Origin: Ruegeria sp. HKCCD4315
GTDB taxonomy: Bacteria; Pseudomonadota; Alphaproteobacteria; Rhodobacterales; Rhodobacteraceae
NCBI RefSeq assembly: GCF_013112245.1
Contig: NZ_WVRN01000001.1
Coordinates: 2,236,501-2,300,500, forward strand
Reading direction: 5' to 3'
Length of the DNA: 64,000 nucleotides
Positions 7,807 through 17,321 of the stretch are shown here, in pieces (the first letter of the stretch is position 1; the number at the start of each line of letters is the position of its first letter). A model generated the notes under the pieces. It worked only from the letters and a program-made list of their open reading frames with translations, was not told the origin of the DNA and did not search any database. The position numbers were made by a program, and so were the translations under genes.

Positions 7807-9630
7807 ATGTGTGGAATAGTAGGTGTTCTGGGGCAGCACGAGGCGGCCCCTATTCTGGTAGAGGCTTTGAAACGGCTGGAGTATCGCGGCTATGACAGCG
7901 CCGGGATAGCAACAGTCAATGATGGCGCGTTGGGTCGACGGCGCGCGGTCGGTAAGCTGGTTAACCTCAGCGATCTGCTGGTGCATGACCCGTTGCCTGG
8001 CAAATCCGGCATCGGCCACACCCGTTGGGCCACACATGGCGCGCCTTCGGTCAACAATGCGCATCCGCACAAGGCGGGGCCTGTGGCCGTGGTGCATAAT
8101 GGCATCGTTGAAAACTATCGTGAGTTACGGGCCGAACTGGCGGAACATGGCGTCGATTTCCAGACCGAGACTGATACGGAAACCGTAGCCCTGATGACCG
8201 AGCATCACCTCAACGCGGGCCTGTCGCCGGTTGAAGCTGCGTTCAAGACTATCGAGCAGTTGGAAGGGGCGTTTGCACTAGCCTTTCTGTTCGACGGTGA
8301 AGACGACCTGATCGTGGCCGCCCGCAAGGGATCACCGCTGGCCATTGGCCATGGCGATGGTGAGATGTATGTCGGATCTGACGCCATCGCGCTGGCGCCG
8401 TTGACCAATCAGATCACGTATCTTGAGGAGGGCGACCGTGCGGTTCTGACCCGCACTTCGCTGGAAATCCGAACCGAAGCTGGCGAGTTGGCCAACCGCG
8501 AAAAGCGCAAGATCAAGCTGGATCATACACGCGCGGACAAGGGCGAACACAAGCACTTCATGGCCAAAGAAATTGCCGAACAGCCCATCGTTGTGGCCGA
8601 AGCAATCCGGTCCTACCTGCCCACCAGCGGAGACCGGGTGGTGTTGCCCGATACAGATCTGGATTTCAGCAAGCTGGACCGCCTGACCATGGTAGCCTGT
8701 GGCACTGCTTTTTATGCCTGCTTGACTGCCAAATACTGGTTCGAGCAACTGGCCAAGATGCCGGTTGAGGTCGATATCGCCAGCGAGTTCCGCTATCGCG
8801 AACCTCCGATCACCGACCGAACTCTGGCGCTGTTTGTCAGCCAGTCGGGCGAAACCGCCGACACGCTGGCCGCATTGCGTTATTGCGAAGGCAAGGCCGA
8901 GAAGATCGTTTCAGTTGTGAACGTCCCGGAAAGCTCGATTGCGCGCGAAAGCGATATCGCTCTGCCGATCCATGCCGGTGTCGAGATTGGTGTGGCCTCG
9001 ACCAAGGCATTCACCTGTCAGTTGAGCGTGCTGTTGATGCTGGCTTTGAAGGCCGCTGCTGACCGGGGCACGATGACAGACGAAGAAATTGCCGATCACG
9101 CTGCGGCGCTCCGCGGATTGCCAACTGTTCTGAACGCGGCGCTGGACCAGAACCGGGCGATCCGCAAAGCCGCCCAGCGCTTGTCTGAAGCACGTGACGT
9201 TCTGTTTCTGGGCCGTGGCCTGATGTATCCTCTGGCTCTGGAAGGTGCGTTGAAACTGAAGGAAATCAGCTACATTCACGCCGAAGGTTACGCGTCGGGA
9301 GAGCTGAAGCACGGCCCCATCGCCCTGATCGACAAGCACATGCCTGTGGTTGTCATGGCCCCGCGGGATACTGTGTTCGACAAGACCGTTTCAAACATGC
9401 AAGAAGTCATGGCGCGCAAAGGTAAAGTGATCCTTGTGTCGGATGATGACGGTATCGCCGAAGCCGGGGATGAGGTTTGGAGCAAGATCCGCATGCCCCA
9501 TGTCCATCACAATCTGACACCGATCCTTTATTCCGTTCCTGCACAGCTGCTGGCCTATCACACTGCCGTCGCCAAGGGCACCGATGTGGATCAGCCCCGC
9601 AATCTGGCAAAATCAGTAACGGTAGAGTGA
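7807..9630 (+). CDS. glmS: Glutamine-fructose-6-phosphate aminotransferase (isomerizing)
   Basis: A 607-residue enzyme converting fructose-6-phosphate and glutamine to glucosamine-6-phosphate. Residue 2 is the catalytic cysteine of the class II glutamine amidotransferase domain (MCGIVGVLG), with HTRWATHG and NGIVENY further on. The second half has two SIS sugar-isomerase domains, marked by CGTAFYA, SQSGETADTLAA and the C-terminal RNLAKSVTVE. The length matches the family. It follows glmU by four bases, with GAGGTT before the ATG. No glmS ribozyme is expected, since that element is confined to Gram-positive bacteria and the spacing leaves no room for one. Confidence 0.97.
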   Translation: MCGIVGVLGQHEAAPILVEALKRLEYRGYDSAGIATVNDGALGRRRAVGKLVNLSDLLVHDPLPGKSGIGHTRWATHGAPSVNNAHPHKAGPVAVVHNGIVENYRELRAELAEHGVDFQTETDTETVALMTEHHLNAGLSPVEAAFKTIEQLEGAFALAFLFDGEDDLIVAARKGSPLAIGHGDGEMYVGSDAIALAPLTNQITYLEEGDRAVLTRTSLEIRTEAGELANREKRKIKLDHTRADKGEHKHFMAKEIAEQPIVVAEAIRSYLPTSGDRVVLPDTDLDFSKLDRLTMVACGTAFYACLTAKYWFEQLAKMPVEVDIASEFRYREPPITDRTLALFVSQSGETADTLAALRYCEGKAEKIVSVVNVPESSIARESDIALPIHAGVEIGVASTKAFTCQLSVLLMLALKAAADRGTMTDEEIADHAAALRGLPTVLNAALDQNRAIRKAAQRLSEARDVLFLGRGLMYPLALEGALKLKEISYIHAEGYASGELKHGPIALIDKHMPVVVMAPRDTVFDKTVSNMQEVMARKGKVILVSDDDGIAEAGDEVWSKIRMPHVHHNLTPILYSVPAQLLAYHTAVAKGTDVDQPRNLAKSVTVE

Positions 9631-9633
9631 ACC

Positions 9634-10176
9634 ATGGCCAAACAATTCCCTCAGCTCGAAGATGCGCACCGGAAATTCATCGAAGATCAGCATATGTTCT
9701 TCGTTGGCACCGCCGGAGCTGAGGGACAGGTCAATATTTCCCCGAAAGGGATGGACTCGCTGCGGGTATTGGGGCCCAACCGCATCGTCTGGATGAACCT
9801 TACCGGCAGTGGCAACGAAACAGCAGGCCACCTGATGCAGGTCAACCGCATGACGCTGATGTGGTGTTCGTTCAGCACCCGGCCCCTGATCCTGCGCACC
9901 TATGGAACGGCGCAAACCCTTCATGTCGGGGATGAAGGTTGGGACGAACTGGCTGACCTTTTCCCACATCATCGCAGCGCGCGGCAAATCTATGACCAGT
10001 CCATAGAAATAGTTCAGACTTCGTGTGGCTATGCCGTTCCATTCATGGAGTTCCAGTCCGACCGCGATACAATGCAGAAATGGGTCGACGGAAAATCCGA
10101 CAACGAAATCCGCGCCTACTGGGCAGAGAAAAACGGGCAGACAATCGACGGCAAGCCCACCGGCGTTCCGGTCTGA
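9634..10176 (+). CDS. Pyridoxamine 5'-phosphate oxidase-like protein
   Basis: A 180-residue protein of the split-barrel flavin-binding family. The N-terminal stretch IEDQHMFFVGTA followed by GQVNISPKGMDSLRVL and WMNLTGSGNETAGHL is characteristic of the PNPOx-like group, whose members bind FMN, F420 or heme. The C-terminal part (MQKWVDGKSDNEIRAYWAEKN) is found in a subset usually called pyridoxamine 5'-phosphate oxidase family protein; a true PdxH function is not implied. It starts three bases after the glmS stop and ends four bases before the AlkD-like gene, so it is most likely in the same operon. Its role there is unknown. Confidence 0.8.
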   Translation: MAKQFPQLEDAHRKFIEDQHMFFVGTAGAEGQVNISPKGMDSLRVLGPNRIVWMNLTGSGNETAGHLMQVNRMTLMWCSFSTRPLILRTYGTAQTLHVGDEGWDELADLFPHHRSARQIYDQSIEIVQTSCGYAVPFMEFQSDRDTMQKWVDGKSDNEIRAYWAEKNGQTIDGKPTGVPV

Positions 10177-10180
10177 TCTG

Positions 10181-10867
10181 ATGTCCGCCAGGCTCCTCGA
10201 TCAAATCAAAGCCCATGCCGACGCTGAGCGTGCGGATCAAATGGCCAGCTACCACAAGGTGGATCGCGTCTATCTTGGTGTCGCGAACCCCGTTTTGAAC
10301 GACCTGAGCAAAGCATGGCGAACAGAACTGGACGTCGCCGCGCGTGTCGAAGTGGCAAACGGACTGTGGCAGACCAACATTCACGAAGCTCGCGTTTTAG
10401 CGGCCAAGTTGCTGACTCAGGCGCGCATCCGGCCAGATGACGCGGTTTGGGACCTTTTGCAAAGCTGGCTGCCTGATTTCGATGCCTGGGCTATCGCCGA
10501 CCACGCCAGCACGGCAATGCAAAAGCGGCTTTCAGCTAACCCTGATCGACTGGACGAAGTTGAACAGTGGGCCCTATCTGACCATATGTGGACCCGCCGC
10601 GCCGCGCTGGTTGCAACTCTGCCCTGGACAAAACAGAACCACCCCAAGCCGGAAGACCTGCAGCGCCGCGATCGGATTCTAAGCTGGGCTGCCGGATATG
10701 TCCCAGATCGCGACTGGTTCATCCAGAAGGCCATCGCTTGGTGGCTGCGTGAGCTGTCCAAGCATGACCCAGATCGCGTGATTGCATTCCTGGAAGAATA
10801 CGGCAACGCGATGAAGCCATTTGCCCACCGTGAAGCCGGCAAGTATCTGAAGGATCAGTTGGCGTAG
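10181..10867 (+). CDS. DNA alkylation repair (AlkD-like) HEAT-repeat protein
   Basis: A 228-residue all-helical protein of the DNA_alkylation family. These fold into HEAT-like repeats; AlkD members are glycosylases that remove N3- and N7-alkylated bases without flipping them. The tryptophan-rich helices seen here (WDLLQSWLPDFDAWAIADH, MWTRRAALVATLPW, DRDWFIQKAIAWWLRELS) match the family. I did not verify the catalytic aspartate and tryptophan by alignment. The ATG at 10181 follows the previous stop by four bases; the longer frame from 10025 lies inside the upstream gene and was rejected. The end overlaps the convergent lipoprotein gene by 13 bases. Confidence 0.75.
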   Translation: MSARLLDQIKAHADAERADQMASYHKVDRVYLGVANPVLNDLSKAWRTELDVAARVEVANGLWQTNIHEARVLAAKLLTQARIRPDDAVWDLLQSWLPDFDAWAIADHASTAMQKRLSANPDRLDEVEQWALSDHMWTRRAALVATLPWTKQNHPKPEDLQRRDRILSWAAGYVPDRDWFIQKAIAWWLRELSKHDPDRVIAFLEEYGNAMKPFAHREAGKYLKDQLA

Positions 10868-11286
10868 ACGTCGACCTCAACCAGTTCATCCAGCGGCACC
10901 AGCAAAGCTCGCATGGCGTCCAGCGACAACCGGCTGCCACCGCTGGCAGGGCCCGGGATCGGAACCAGAGTGATATAGGCTTGCGCCCCAGTTCTTGGCA
11001 CCACTACGCGCGCTGTTACCTCGCTTTCGACCAAGGGTGTCTGCATCCAACGCCCCGGCGTGGTCGGGTCTCCCAACCCGGCAATAGTGGTTCTGGCCCC
11101 AGCCCAACTGGGGCGCGCTGAAACAGGTTCCGGCTGCAGAACTTCCTCGGAAACAGCGGTCGCGGTCTCATCCTCGGCAACGGTCTGCTCGGGTGCGTCG
11201 CTTCGTCCGAAGACGCGGTCGGTGGTGGACCGGACTGTATCGCAACCGGCGGCCAACACACACAGAATTACAAGTGCTTTCTTCAT
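10855..11286 (-). CDS. Predicted lipoprotein, function unknown
   Basis: A 143-residue protein with a lipoprotein signal: [15 protein letters not shown], where LAAGC is the lipobox and the cysteine at residue 15 would be lipidated. After it comes an acidic, low-complexity linker (about residues 25-60) and then a compact, beta-rich domain with repeated hydrophobic strands ([20 protein letters not shown]). I do not recognise the domain. An in-frame TTG two codons earlier is less likely than this ATG. It is convergent with the AlkD-like gene, overlapping it by 13 bases, and its upstream region is shared with the divergent moaA, leaving 91 bases between the start codons. Confidence 0.7.
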   Translation of the reverse strand: MKKALVILCVLAAGCDTVRSTTDRVFGRSDAPEQTVAEDETATAVSEEVLQPEPVSARPSWAGARTTIAGLGDPTTPGRWMQTPLVESEVTARVVVPRTGAQAYITLVPIPGPASGGSRLSLDAMRALLVPLDELVEVDVYAN

Positions 11287-11377
11287 GCCCAAATCCTACA
11301 GCCCTGCGCGCATCTGTACCAGCGCAAAGCACAGTTCACCCTTGTCGGGACCCGGTTCCGGCTTTACCTATTACGCC

Positions 11378-12385
11378 ATGACAGCTCCGCTTATCGACCC
11401 GTTTGCCCGCGCCATCACGTATCTCCGCGTTTCCGTCACGGACCGCTGCGATTTCCGCTGCGTGTATTGCATGTCCGAGAACATGACCTTTCTGCCCAAG
11501 AAAGACCTGCTAACGCTGGAAGAGCTGGATCGGATGTGCTCGACCTTTGTGAAGATGGGTGTGGAGAAGTTGCGCATTACGGGCGGAGAGCCCTTGGTCC
11601 GCCGCAATATCATGACTTTCTTCAACGCCATGACCCGTCACCTGGACAGCGGCGCACTGAAAGAACTCACGCTGACCACAAACGGTTCGCAATTGCATCG
11701 CTTCTCAGAGGACCTCTATGCCGCAGGTGTGCGGCGGGTGAATGTTTCGCTGGATACGTTGGACGATGACAAATTCGCCAAAGTCACGCGCTGGGGGCGC
11801 TTGAAACAAGTCCTGAACGGCATCGACGCCGCGCAGAAAGCAGGCTTGCGGATCAAAATCAACGCGGTCGCGTTGAAAGGGTTCAACGAGCCCGAACTGC
11901 CCAAAATCACCGAGTGGTGTGCCGAACGCGACATGGACCTGACCTGGATCGAGGTCATGCCCATGGGCGACATCGGCAACGAAGACCGTCTGGATCAATA
12001 TTGGTCGCTTAAGGACGTTCGCAAAGAATACGAAAACCACTATTCAGTTACCGACTTGGCCGAACGCACCGGTGGCCCGGCCCGCTATGTTCGCCTAGAG
12101 GAAACAGGCCAAAAGATCGGGTTCATCACACCGCTGTCTCATAACTTTTGCGAAAGCTGCAACCGCGTGCGCCTAACCTGTACCGGCGAGTTGTATATGT
12201 GTTTGGGCCAGGAAGATATGGCCGATCTGCGTGCCCCGCTGCGTGATCACCCCGAATGCGAAGCGCCACTAGAGGACGCAATTCGGGCCGCGATCAACCT
12301 CAAGCCAAAGGGTCACGACTTCGACTATTCCCGTCAGGCCGTCGATGGCCAGATGAGCCGTCACATGAGCCATACAGGCGGCTGA
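11378..12385 (+). CDS. moaA: GTP 3',8-cyclase MoaA
   Basis: A 335-residue radical SAM enzyme that starts molybdenum cofactor synthesis by cyclising GTP. The N-terminal cluster motif is CDFRCVYC (three cysteines spaced CxxxCxxC) near residues 26-33, preceded by the SVTDR typical of MoaA. A second cluster is bound by [20 protein letters not shown] near residue 260-280. The protein ends in two glycines (SHTGG), needed for activation in MoaA. The ATG at 11378 was chosen because it sits right before the conserved [12 protein letters not shown]; the frame upstream overlaps the divergent lipoprotein gene. The next gene, waaA, starts one base after the stop. No other moa gene is nearby, but a molybdenum hydroxylase lies at 33-36 kb. 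Confidence 0.95.
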   Translation: MTAPLIDPFARAITYLRVSVTDRCDFRCVYCMSENMTFLPKKDLLTLEELDRMCSTFVKMGVEKLRITGGEPLVRRNIMTFFNAMTRHLDSGALKELTLTTNGSQLHRFSEDLYAAGVRRVNVSLDTLDDDKFAKVTRWGRLKQVLNGIDAAQKAGLRIKINAVALKGFNEPELPKITEWCAERDMDLTWIEVMPMGDIGNEDRLDQYWSLKDVRKEYENHYSVTDLAERTGGPARYVRLEETGQKIGFITPLSHNFCESCNRVRLTCTGELYMCLGQEDMADLRAPLRDHPECEAPLEDAIRAAINLKPKGHDFDYSRQAVDGQMSRHMSHTGG

Positions 12386-12386
12386 C

Positions 12387-13685
12387 ATGCCCGGCACAGA
12401 CGACCGCCCGACGCTGCTGTACAGACTGTACTGCGGCTTTACTGCTCTTGTGCAACCCCTGGCATGGCGAACCGTGCGCAACAAGCTGCGCGCAGCCGAT
12501 GTACCTGAAGACCGAGAAAGAGAGCGTCTTGGCCACGCCAGCCTGCCCCGTCCATCTGGGCGTCTGATCTGGTTTCATGCCGCCAGCGTCGGCGAAAGCC
12601 TGTCGGTCCTCAGCCTGATCAAACGGTTGGCTGACCGTCTGCCGGATGCCGAGTTCCTGATCACCTCAGGTACGCCCACCTCTGCCGCATTGATCGCCAA
12701 ACGCATGCCGCCCCGAACACGGCATCAATACCCACCGCTGGATACCGCAGGCCCTGTAACTCGCTTTCTCTCTCATTGGCGACCCGATGCGGGCATCTTC
12801 GTCGAAAGCGAAATATGGCCCCGCCTGATCGTGGAAAGCCATCGGCAGAACATCCCGCTGGCACTTCTAAACGCCCGCCTGTCTGAAAAATCTGTCAGAG
12901 GCTGGAAGAAACGCCCTAACACCGCGCGTTTCATTTTATCCAAATTCCACCTGATTCTGACCCAGAATGACAAAACCGCAGCCAACCTGATCGACATCGG
13001 CGCAACGCCAAGCCGCGTGCAGCCGGGCACCAATCTAAAGGCAATGTCCGATCCCCTGCCGGTGGATCAAGCGACATTTCAGGACATCCAAACACAGATC
13101 GCAGACCGCCCGGTCTGGATTGCAAGTTCCACCCATGCGGGCGAGGAAGAAACCGTTCTGACCGCGCACAAGACACTGCTTGAACGCTGGCCGAACTTGC
13201 TCTTGCTGTTGATCCCACGCCACCCAGAGCGCCGAGACGACATTGCAACGCTGATCAAAGTTGCTGATATGCCTGCATCTTTCCGATCCAGGGGCGAACT
13301 GATCAGAGAAAACACCCAAATTTACGTCGCTGATACACTGGGAGAAACCGGAACCTGGTACGCCTTGTGCCCGATTGTATTCCTCGGCGGCTCACTGAAA
13401 GAAATCGGGGGCCACAATCCTTTTGAGCCTGCTCAAGCCGGGGCGGCGGTGATCACGGGTCCGGGTTACTTTAACTTTGCCGAGACCTTTGCCCCGCTGA
13501 TTAAATCCGGCGGCGCAATCGAGGTTCAAACTGCGGCTGAACTCTCCCAAATCGTGGCGCATTGGTTGTCAGACCAGAACGCCCTGCAATCTGCACAAAA
13601 AGCCGCGCAATCTTGCGTACACACGCAGTCAGATGCTCTTGAATCCGTCATCGACACCCTCTGTGCAGAGCTTGATCTGCACTAA
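12387..13685 (+). CDS. waaA: 3-deoxy-D-manno-octulosonic acid transferase
   Basis: A 432-residue GT-B glycosyltransferase that attaches Kdo to lipid A precursor. Family marks are LIWFHAASVGE near residue 60, FLITSGTPTSA, FVESEIWPRL (about 136) and the C-terminal donor-binding FLGGSLKEIGGHNPFEPA near 335. An N-terminal hydrophobic segment (LLYRLYCGFTALVQPLAW) is the usual membrane anchor of WaaA. The length agrees with the family. It follows moaA by a single base, so translation may be coupled even though the two pathways are unrelated. Downstream is the hairpin repeat at 13691 and a convergent gene. Confidence 0.9.
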   Translation: MPGTDDRPTLLYRLYCGFTALVQPLAWRTVRNKLRAADVPEDRERERLGHASLPRPSGRLIWFHAASVGESLSVLSLIKRLADRLPDAEFLITSGTPTSAALIAKRMPPRTRHQYPPLDTAGPVTRFLSHWRPDAGIFVESEIWPRLIVESHRQNIPLALLNARLSEKSVRGWKKRPNTARFILSKFHLILTQNDKTAANLIDIGATPSRVQPGTNLKAMSDPLPVDQATFQDIQTQIADRPVWIASSTHAGEEETVLTAHKTLLERWPNLLLLLIPRHPERRDDIATLIKVADMPASFRSRGELIRENTQIYVADTLGETGTWYALCPIVFLGGSLKEIGGHNPFEPAQAGAAVITGPGYFNFAETFAPLIKSGGAIEVQTAAELSQIVAHWLSDQNALQSAQKAAQSCVHTQSDALESVIDTLCAELDLH

Positions 13686-13690
13686 CAGGA

Positions 13691-13743
13691 TCCTTCTTCA
13701 TCTGGCTGAAAATACCTCGGGGGTGTGGGGGCAGAGCCCCCAC
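13691..13743 (-). repeat. Dispersed intergenic hairpin repeat, copy 1
   Basis: Contains TTCATCTGGCTGAAAATACC joined to a GTGGGGGC-AGA-GCCCCCAC hairpin. Read on the minus strand this is a GC hairpin, then GAGGTATTTTCAGCCAGATGAAG, the same tail seen in copies at 27374, 54886 and 56865. It lies between convergent waaA and the M20 gene and in this orientation could terminate the latter. Confidence 0.75.
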
Positions 13744-13751
13744 GCTGTTCA

Positions 13752-14915
13752 TCAAGCGGCCGGCATCCGTTGTTCAACAATCTCTGCCCACCAGCTACAA
13801 CCGGCCGGGATGGCCTCGTCGTTGAAATTGTATTCCGGGTGATGAACCATGGCTGTGTCGCCGTTGCCCACAAGGATATAAGCACCTGGACGCTCTTCCA
13901 GCATGAACGCGAAATCCTCGCCGCCCATCACCAACGGGGCCTCTTCACAATCGCCAGACACTGACTTTGCCACATCCGCTGCAAACGCGGTCTGCTCGTC
14001 GCTGTTCACCATTACCGGATAGCCACGGATATAGGTCACGTCCGCGGTGCCCCCGAACGTTGTTGCCACGCCTGCACAAATCTCATTGATCCGCTTTTCA
14101 GCCAAATCGCGCATATCCTTGCTCATGGTACGCACGGTACCTTTGATCTGCACAGTTTGCGGGATCACGTTGAAAGCCTTTGATGAGGTTTCAAAAGACG
14201 TCACCGACACAACGACCTGATCAATCGGATCCGCATTTCGGGACGCAATGGTTTGCAAAGCCAAAACCGCCTGCGCCGTCATCACGGTCGTGTCCACCGT
14301 CTCTTGCGGTTTGGCTGCGTGCCCGCCGCGACCTTCAAAGGTGATGTCGAACTGATCAGTAGCTGCAAAGAACGAGCCGGGACGAATGGCAAAGCTGCCA
14401 ACCGGTTTACCCGGCCAGTTGTGCATTCCATAGACTTCCTGAATGTTCCAGCGGTCCATCATGCCGTCTTCACACATTTCACGGCCACCACCGCCACCTT
14501 CTTCGGCGGGTTGGAAAATCACCACCACAGTGCCGTCGAAATTGCGTGTTTCAGACAAGTACTTTGCCGCCCCCAACAGCATCGCTGTGTGACCGTCATG
14601 ACCGCAGGCATGCATAGCACCCGGTGTTTTCGAGGCATAATCCAGCCCTGTCGCCTCATGAACCGGCAGTGCATCCATGTCTGCGCGCAGACCAATCACC
14701 TTGCCCCTGCTGTCCGACTTGCCCTTGATCACACCCACGACACCGGTGCGTCCGATGCCGGTGACAACCTCATCACAACCGAACTCTTTGAGTTTCTCGG
14801 CCACAACTGCGCTGGTACGGTGGGTTTCAAACAGGATTTCCGGGTTTTCGTGCAGATCCCGTCGCCAAGCGGTGATCTCATTCTGTAATTCGGCAAATCG
14901 GTTTTTAACTGGCAT
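13752..14915 (-). CDS. M20 family amidohydrolase (hippurate hydrolase-like), copy C
   Basis: A 387-residue zinc peptidase-type amidohydrolase of the M20D (HipO/IAA-amino acid hydrolase) group. Metal and catalytic residues are visible in MHACGHDGHTAM (about residues 98-109), the glutamates of FQPAEEGGGG (about 133-141), MHNWPG and the C-terminal HHPEYNFND. The dimerisation domain follows the usual GRGGHAAKP motif. The family cleaves N-acyl amino acids, hippurate or auxin conjugates; the exact substrate cannot be read from sequence. It is the last of three tandem paralogues, begins 17 bases after the preceding one with AGGAGAGAG before the ATG, and is probably cotranscribed with them. Confidence 0.9.
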   Translation of the reverse strand: MPVKNRFAELQNEITAWRRDLHENPEILFETHRTSAVVAEKLKEFGCDEVVTGIGRTGVVGVIKGKSDSRGKVIGLRADMDALPVHEATGLDYASKTPGAMHACGHDGHTAMLLGAAKYLSETRNFDGTVVVIFQPAEEGGGGGREMCEDGMMDRWNIQEVYGMHNWPGKPVGSFAIRPGSFFAATDQFDITFEGRGGHAAKPQETVDTTVMTAQAVLALQTIASRNADPIDQVVVSVTSFETSSKAFNVIPQTVQIKGTVRTMSKDMRDLAEKRINEICAGVATTFGGTADVTYIRGYPVMVNSDEQTAFAADVAKSVSGDCEEAPLVMGGEDFAFMLEERPGAYILVGNGDTAMVHHPEYNFNDEAIPAGCSWWAEIVEQRMPAA

Positions 14916-14932
14916 TTCTTCTCTCTCCTAAT

Positions 14933-16096
14933 TCAAGCCGCCGGCATCCGGCGCTCGACCATTTCCGCAAACCACGAGCACCCGATCGGGATGATCTGGT
15001 CGTTGAAATTGTATTCGGGGTGGTGCAACCCGGCGCTGTCTCCGTTACCCAGAACAATGAAGGCTCCGGGCCGTTCTTCCAACATGAACGAGAAATCCTC
15101 GCCCCCCATCACCATCGAAGCCTCGACACAACTGCCACCAACAGATACCGCGGCCTGTTCGGCATAACCTGTTTGCTCTTCAGCATTGATCGTCACCGGT
15201 ACACCGCGCGTGTAATTGACGTTCACCGAACCACCGAACGTCGCGGCGATCCCTTCGGCGACCTCTTTGAGGCGTTTCTCAATCAAGTCGCGCATCTCGT
15301 TCGAATGCGTGCGCACCGTACCGCGTATCTGCGCCGATTGCGGGATCACGTTGAATGCTTTGGACGACGTCTCGACCGACGTCACAGACAGGACACCCTG
15401 CTGAATTGGGTCTGCGTTGCGTGACACAATGGTCTGCAAAGCCACGATCAATTGCGACATCATCACCGTCGTATCCACAGTCTCATGTGGTTTCGCCGCG
15501 TGACCGCCCCGCCCTTCCAGCTGAATCGAGAACTCATCCGCTGCCGCAAGCAACGGCCCCGACCGGATCGCAAATTGCCCGGTAGGCAAACCCGGAACAT
15601 TGTGCATGGCGTAGACTTCCTGAATGCCGAACCGGTCCATCAAACCGTCTTTGCACATGGCTTCTGCGCCATTGCCGCCTTCTTCGGCGGGTTGGAAAAT
15701 CACCACAGCGGTTCCGTCGAAATTGCGTGTTTCAGACAGGTATTTCGCTGCGCCCAAAACCATGGCCGTATGCCCGTCATGACCGCAGGCATGCATCGCA
15801 TTTTCTGTTTTCGAGGCATAGTCCAGCCCGGTCTGCTCCTGCATCGGCAGCGCATCCATGTCCGCGCGCAGCCCGATCACGCGGCCCTGCGTGTCGCTTT
15901 TGCCGCGAATGACCCCGACTACACCGGTCCGACCAATGCCAGTGACAACCTCATCACAGCCGAACTCCTTCAGCTTTTCGGCAACCAGTGCGCTGGTGCG
16001 GTGGGTGTCATACAGAATTTCCGGATGTTGGTGAATGTCACGCCGCCAACCTGTGATTTCATCGTGCATCTCTGCAAGGCGGTTTTTAATCGGCAT
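14933..16096 (-). CDS. M20 family amidohydrolase (hippurate hydrolase-like), copy B
   Basis: A 387-residue paralogue of its two neighbours, collinear along its whole length with no insertions visible. It keeps all catalytic marks: MHACGHDGHTAM, IFQPAEEGGNG, MHNVPG, GRGGHAAKPH and HHPEYNFND. Compared with copy C, differences concentrate in the residues after the first glutamate pair (AEAMCKDGLMDRFGIQEVYA) and in the lid domain (QLEGRGG, RTHSNEMRDLIEKR), where substrate choice would be made. Start at 16094-16096 has GGGAGA upstream. It sits 15 bases downstream of copy A, so the three genes form one tight block. Confidence 0.9.
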   Translation of the reverse strand: MPIKNRLAEMHDEITGWRRDIHQHPEILYDTHRTSALVAEKLKEFGCDEVVTGIGRTGVVGVIRGKSDTQGRVIGLRADMDALPMQEQTGLDYASKTENAMHACGHDGHTAMVLGAAKYLSETRNFDGTAVVIFQPAEEGGNGAEAMCKDGLMDRFGIQEVYAMHNVPGLPTGQFAIRSGPLLAAADEFSIQLEGRGGHAAKPHETVDTTVMMSQLIVALQTIVSRNADPIQQGVLSVTSVETSSKAFNVIPQSAQIRGTVRTHSNEMRDLIEKRLKEVAEGIAATFGGSVNVNYTRGVPVTINAEEQTGYAEQAAVSVGGSCVEASMVMGGEDFSFMLEERPGAFIVLGNGDSAGLHHPEYNFNDQIIPIGCSWFAEMVERRMPAA

Positions 16097-16111
16097 GTCA
16101 TTCTCCCTGAT

Positions 16112-17278
16112 TTATGCGACGGGCAATCGTCGTTCCACAAGCTCGGCAAACCAACTGCAGCCGGCGGGAATGGCGTCGTCATCAAAATTATATTCGGGGT
16201 GATGGCACATGGCCGTATCCCCGTTCCCGATAAAGATGTAAGCTCCGGGCCGTTCTTCAAGCATATAGGCAAAATCTTCGGACGGCATGATCGGGTCCGT
16301 GCTGTCGTTGACCTTACCCGCGACAGCTTGGGCTGCCTCGGCTGCGTATGTTGTTTCGGCATCCGAGTTCACGGTCACAGGGTAACCAGACTCCCAAACT
16401 ACCTCTGCCGTGGCTCCAAAGGCCGACGCCGTATCCTCGGCGATCCGGCGCACCCGGTCTTCCGCGATTGCGCGGTATTCAGGATCCAGCGTCCGAACTG
16501 TTCCCTGCAAACGTACGGTGTGCGCAATCACGTTTGACGCCACACTGTCCGTTTCGAAAGTTCCAACTGTCAAGACAACGCGCTTGATCGGGTCAACCGT
16601 GCGCGACACCACGGATTGCAACGAAACAACGATATGCGAGGCAACCAGCGTCGTGTCCACCGCGTCATGAGGTGCGGCAGCGTGCCCGCCTTTGCCGGTT
16701 ACGGTAATTTTGAACTCGTCAGATGAAGCCAGCAGCGCACCCGGTCGAATGGCAAACTCACCCACAGGAAGACCGGGCATGTTGTGCATGCCATAAACTT
16801 CCTGAATGCCCCAGCGGTCCATCAACCCGTCCTGACACATGGCCAGTCCACCTGCGCCACCTTCTTCGGCTGGCTGAAAGATCAGAACCACAGTGCCGTC
16901 GAAATTGCGTGTCTCGGCCAGATATTGCGCTGCCCCCAGCAGCATCGAGGTGTGACCGTCATGACCGCAGGCGTGCATCTTACCTGAAACGGTTGAGGCA
17001 TAGTCCAGCCCTGTCGCCTCTTCAATCGGCAGCGCATCCATATCCGCCCGCAGGCCAATGACACGCCCCTGCGTATCCGTGCGCCCTTTGATCACTCCAA
17101 CAACACCAGTTTTGCCAATCCCCGGAGTAATCTCGTCTACGCCAAATTCTTTCAGACGGTCCGCAACAAATGCTGCGGTTTCGTGAACGTCATACATGAG
17201 CTCAGGATGTGCATGTAGATAACGGCGCCACTTGGTAATCTCGCCATGCATTTCCGCAAGTCTGTTTTTTACCGGCAT
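16112..17278 (-). CDS. M20 family amidohydrolase (hippurate hydrolase-like), copy A
   Basis: A 388-residue member of the same family and first of the tandem trio. The metal ligands are in KMHACGHDGHTSM and IFQPAEEGGAGG, with HHPEYNFDDDAIPAGCSW near the C-terminus. It is the most diverged of the three: the lid reads KITVTGKGGHAAAPHDAVDT, and copies B and C share residues here that A lacks. Start at 17276-17278 is preceded by GGGAGG. It lies 43 bases after the argE-like gene on the same strand, so it probably belongs to the same transcript as the ABC ATPase and ArgE. All three paralogues share nearly identical DNA around TGCCGTCGAAATTGCGTGT, suggesting descent by tandem duplication. Confidence 0.9.
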   Translation of the reverse strand: MPVKNRLAEMHGEITKWRRYLHAHPELMYDVHETAAFVADRLKEFGVDEITPGIGKTGVVGVIKGRTDTQGRVIGLRADMDALPIEEATGLDYASTVSGKMHACGHDGHTSMLLGAAQYLAETRNFDGTVVLIFQPAEEGGAGGLAMCQDGLMDRWGIQEVYGMHNMPGLPVGEFAIRPGALLASSDEFKITVTGKGGHAAAPHDAVDTTLVASHIVVSLQSVVSRTVDPIKRVVLTVGTFETDSVASNVIAHTVRLQGTVRTLDPEYRAIAEDRVRRIAEDTASAFGATAEVVWESGYPVTVNSDAETTYAAEAAQAVAGKVNDSTDPIMPSEDFAYMLEERPGAYIFIGNGDTAMCHHPEYNFDDDAIPAGCSWFAELVERRLPVA

Positions 17279-17321
17279 CTCAAAACCTCCCCTTCGGCTG
17301 CGATTACCGCTTTACGTCGGA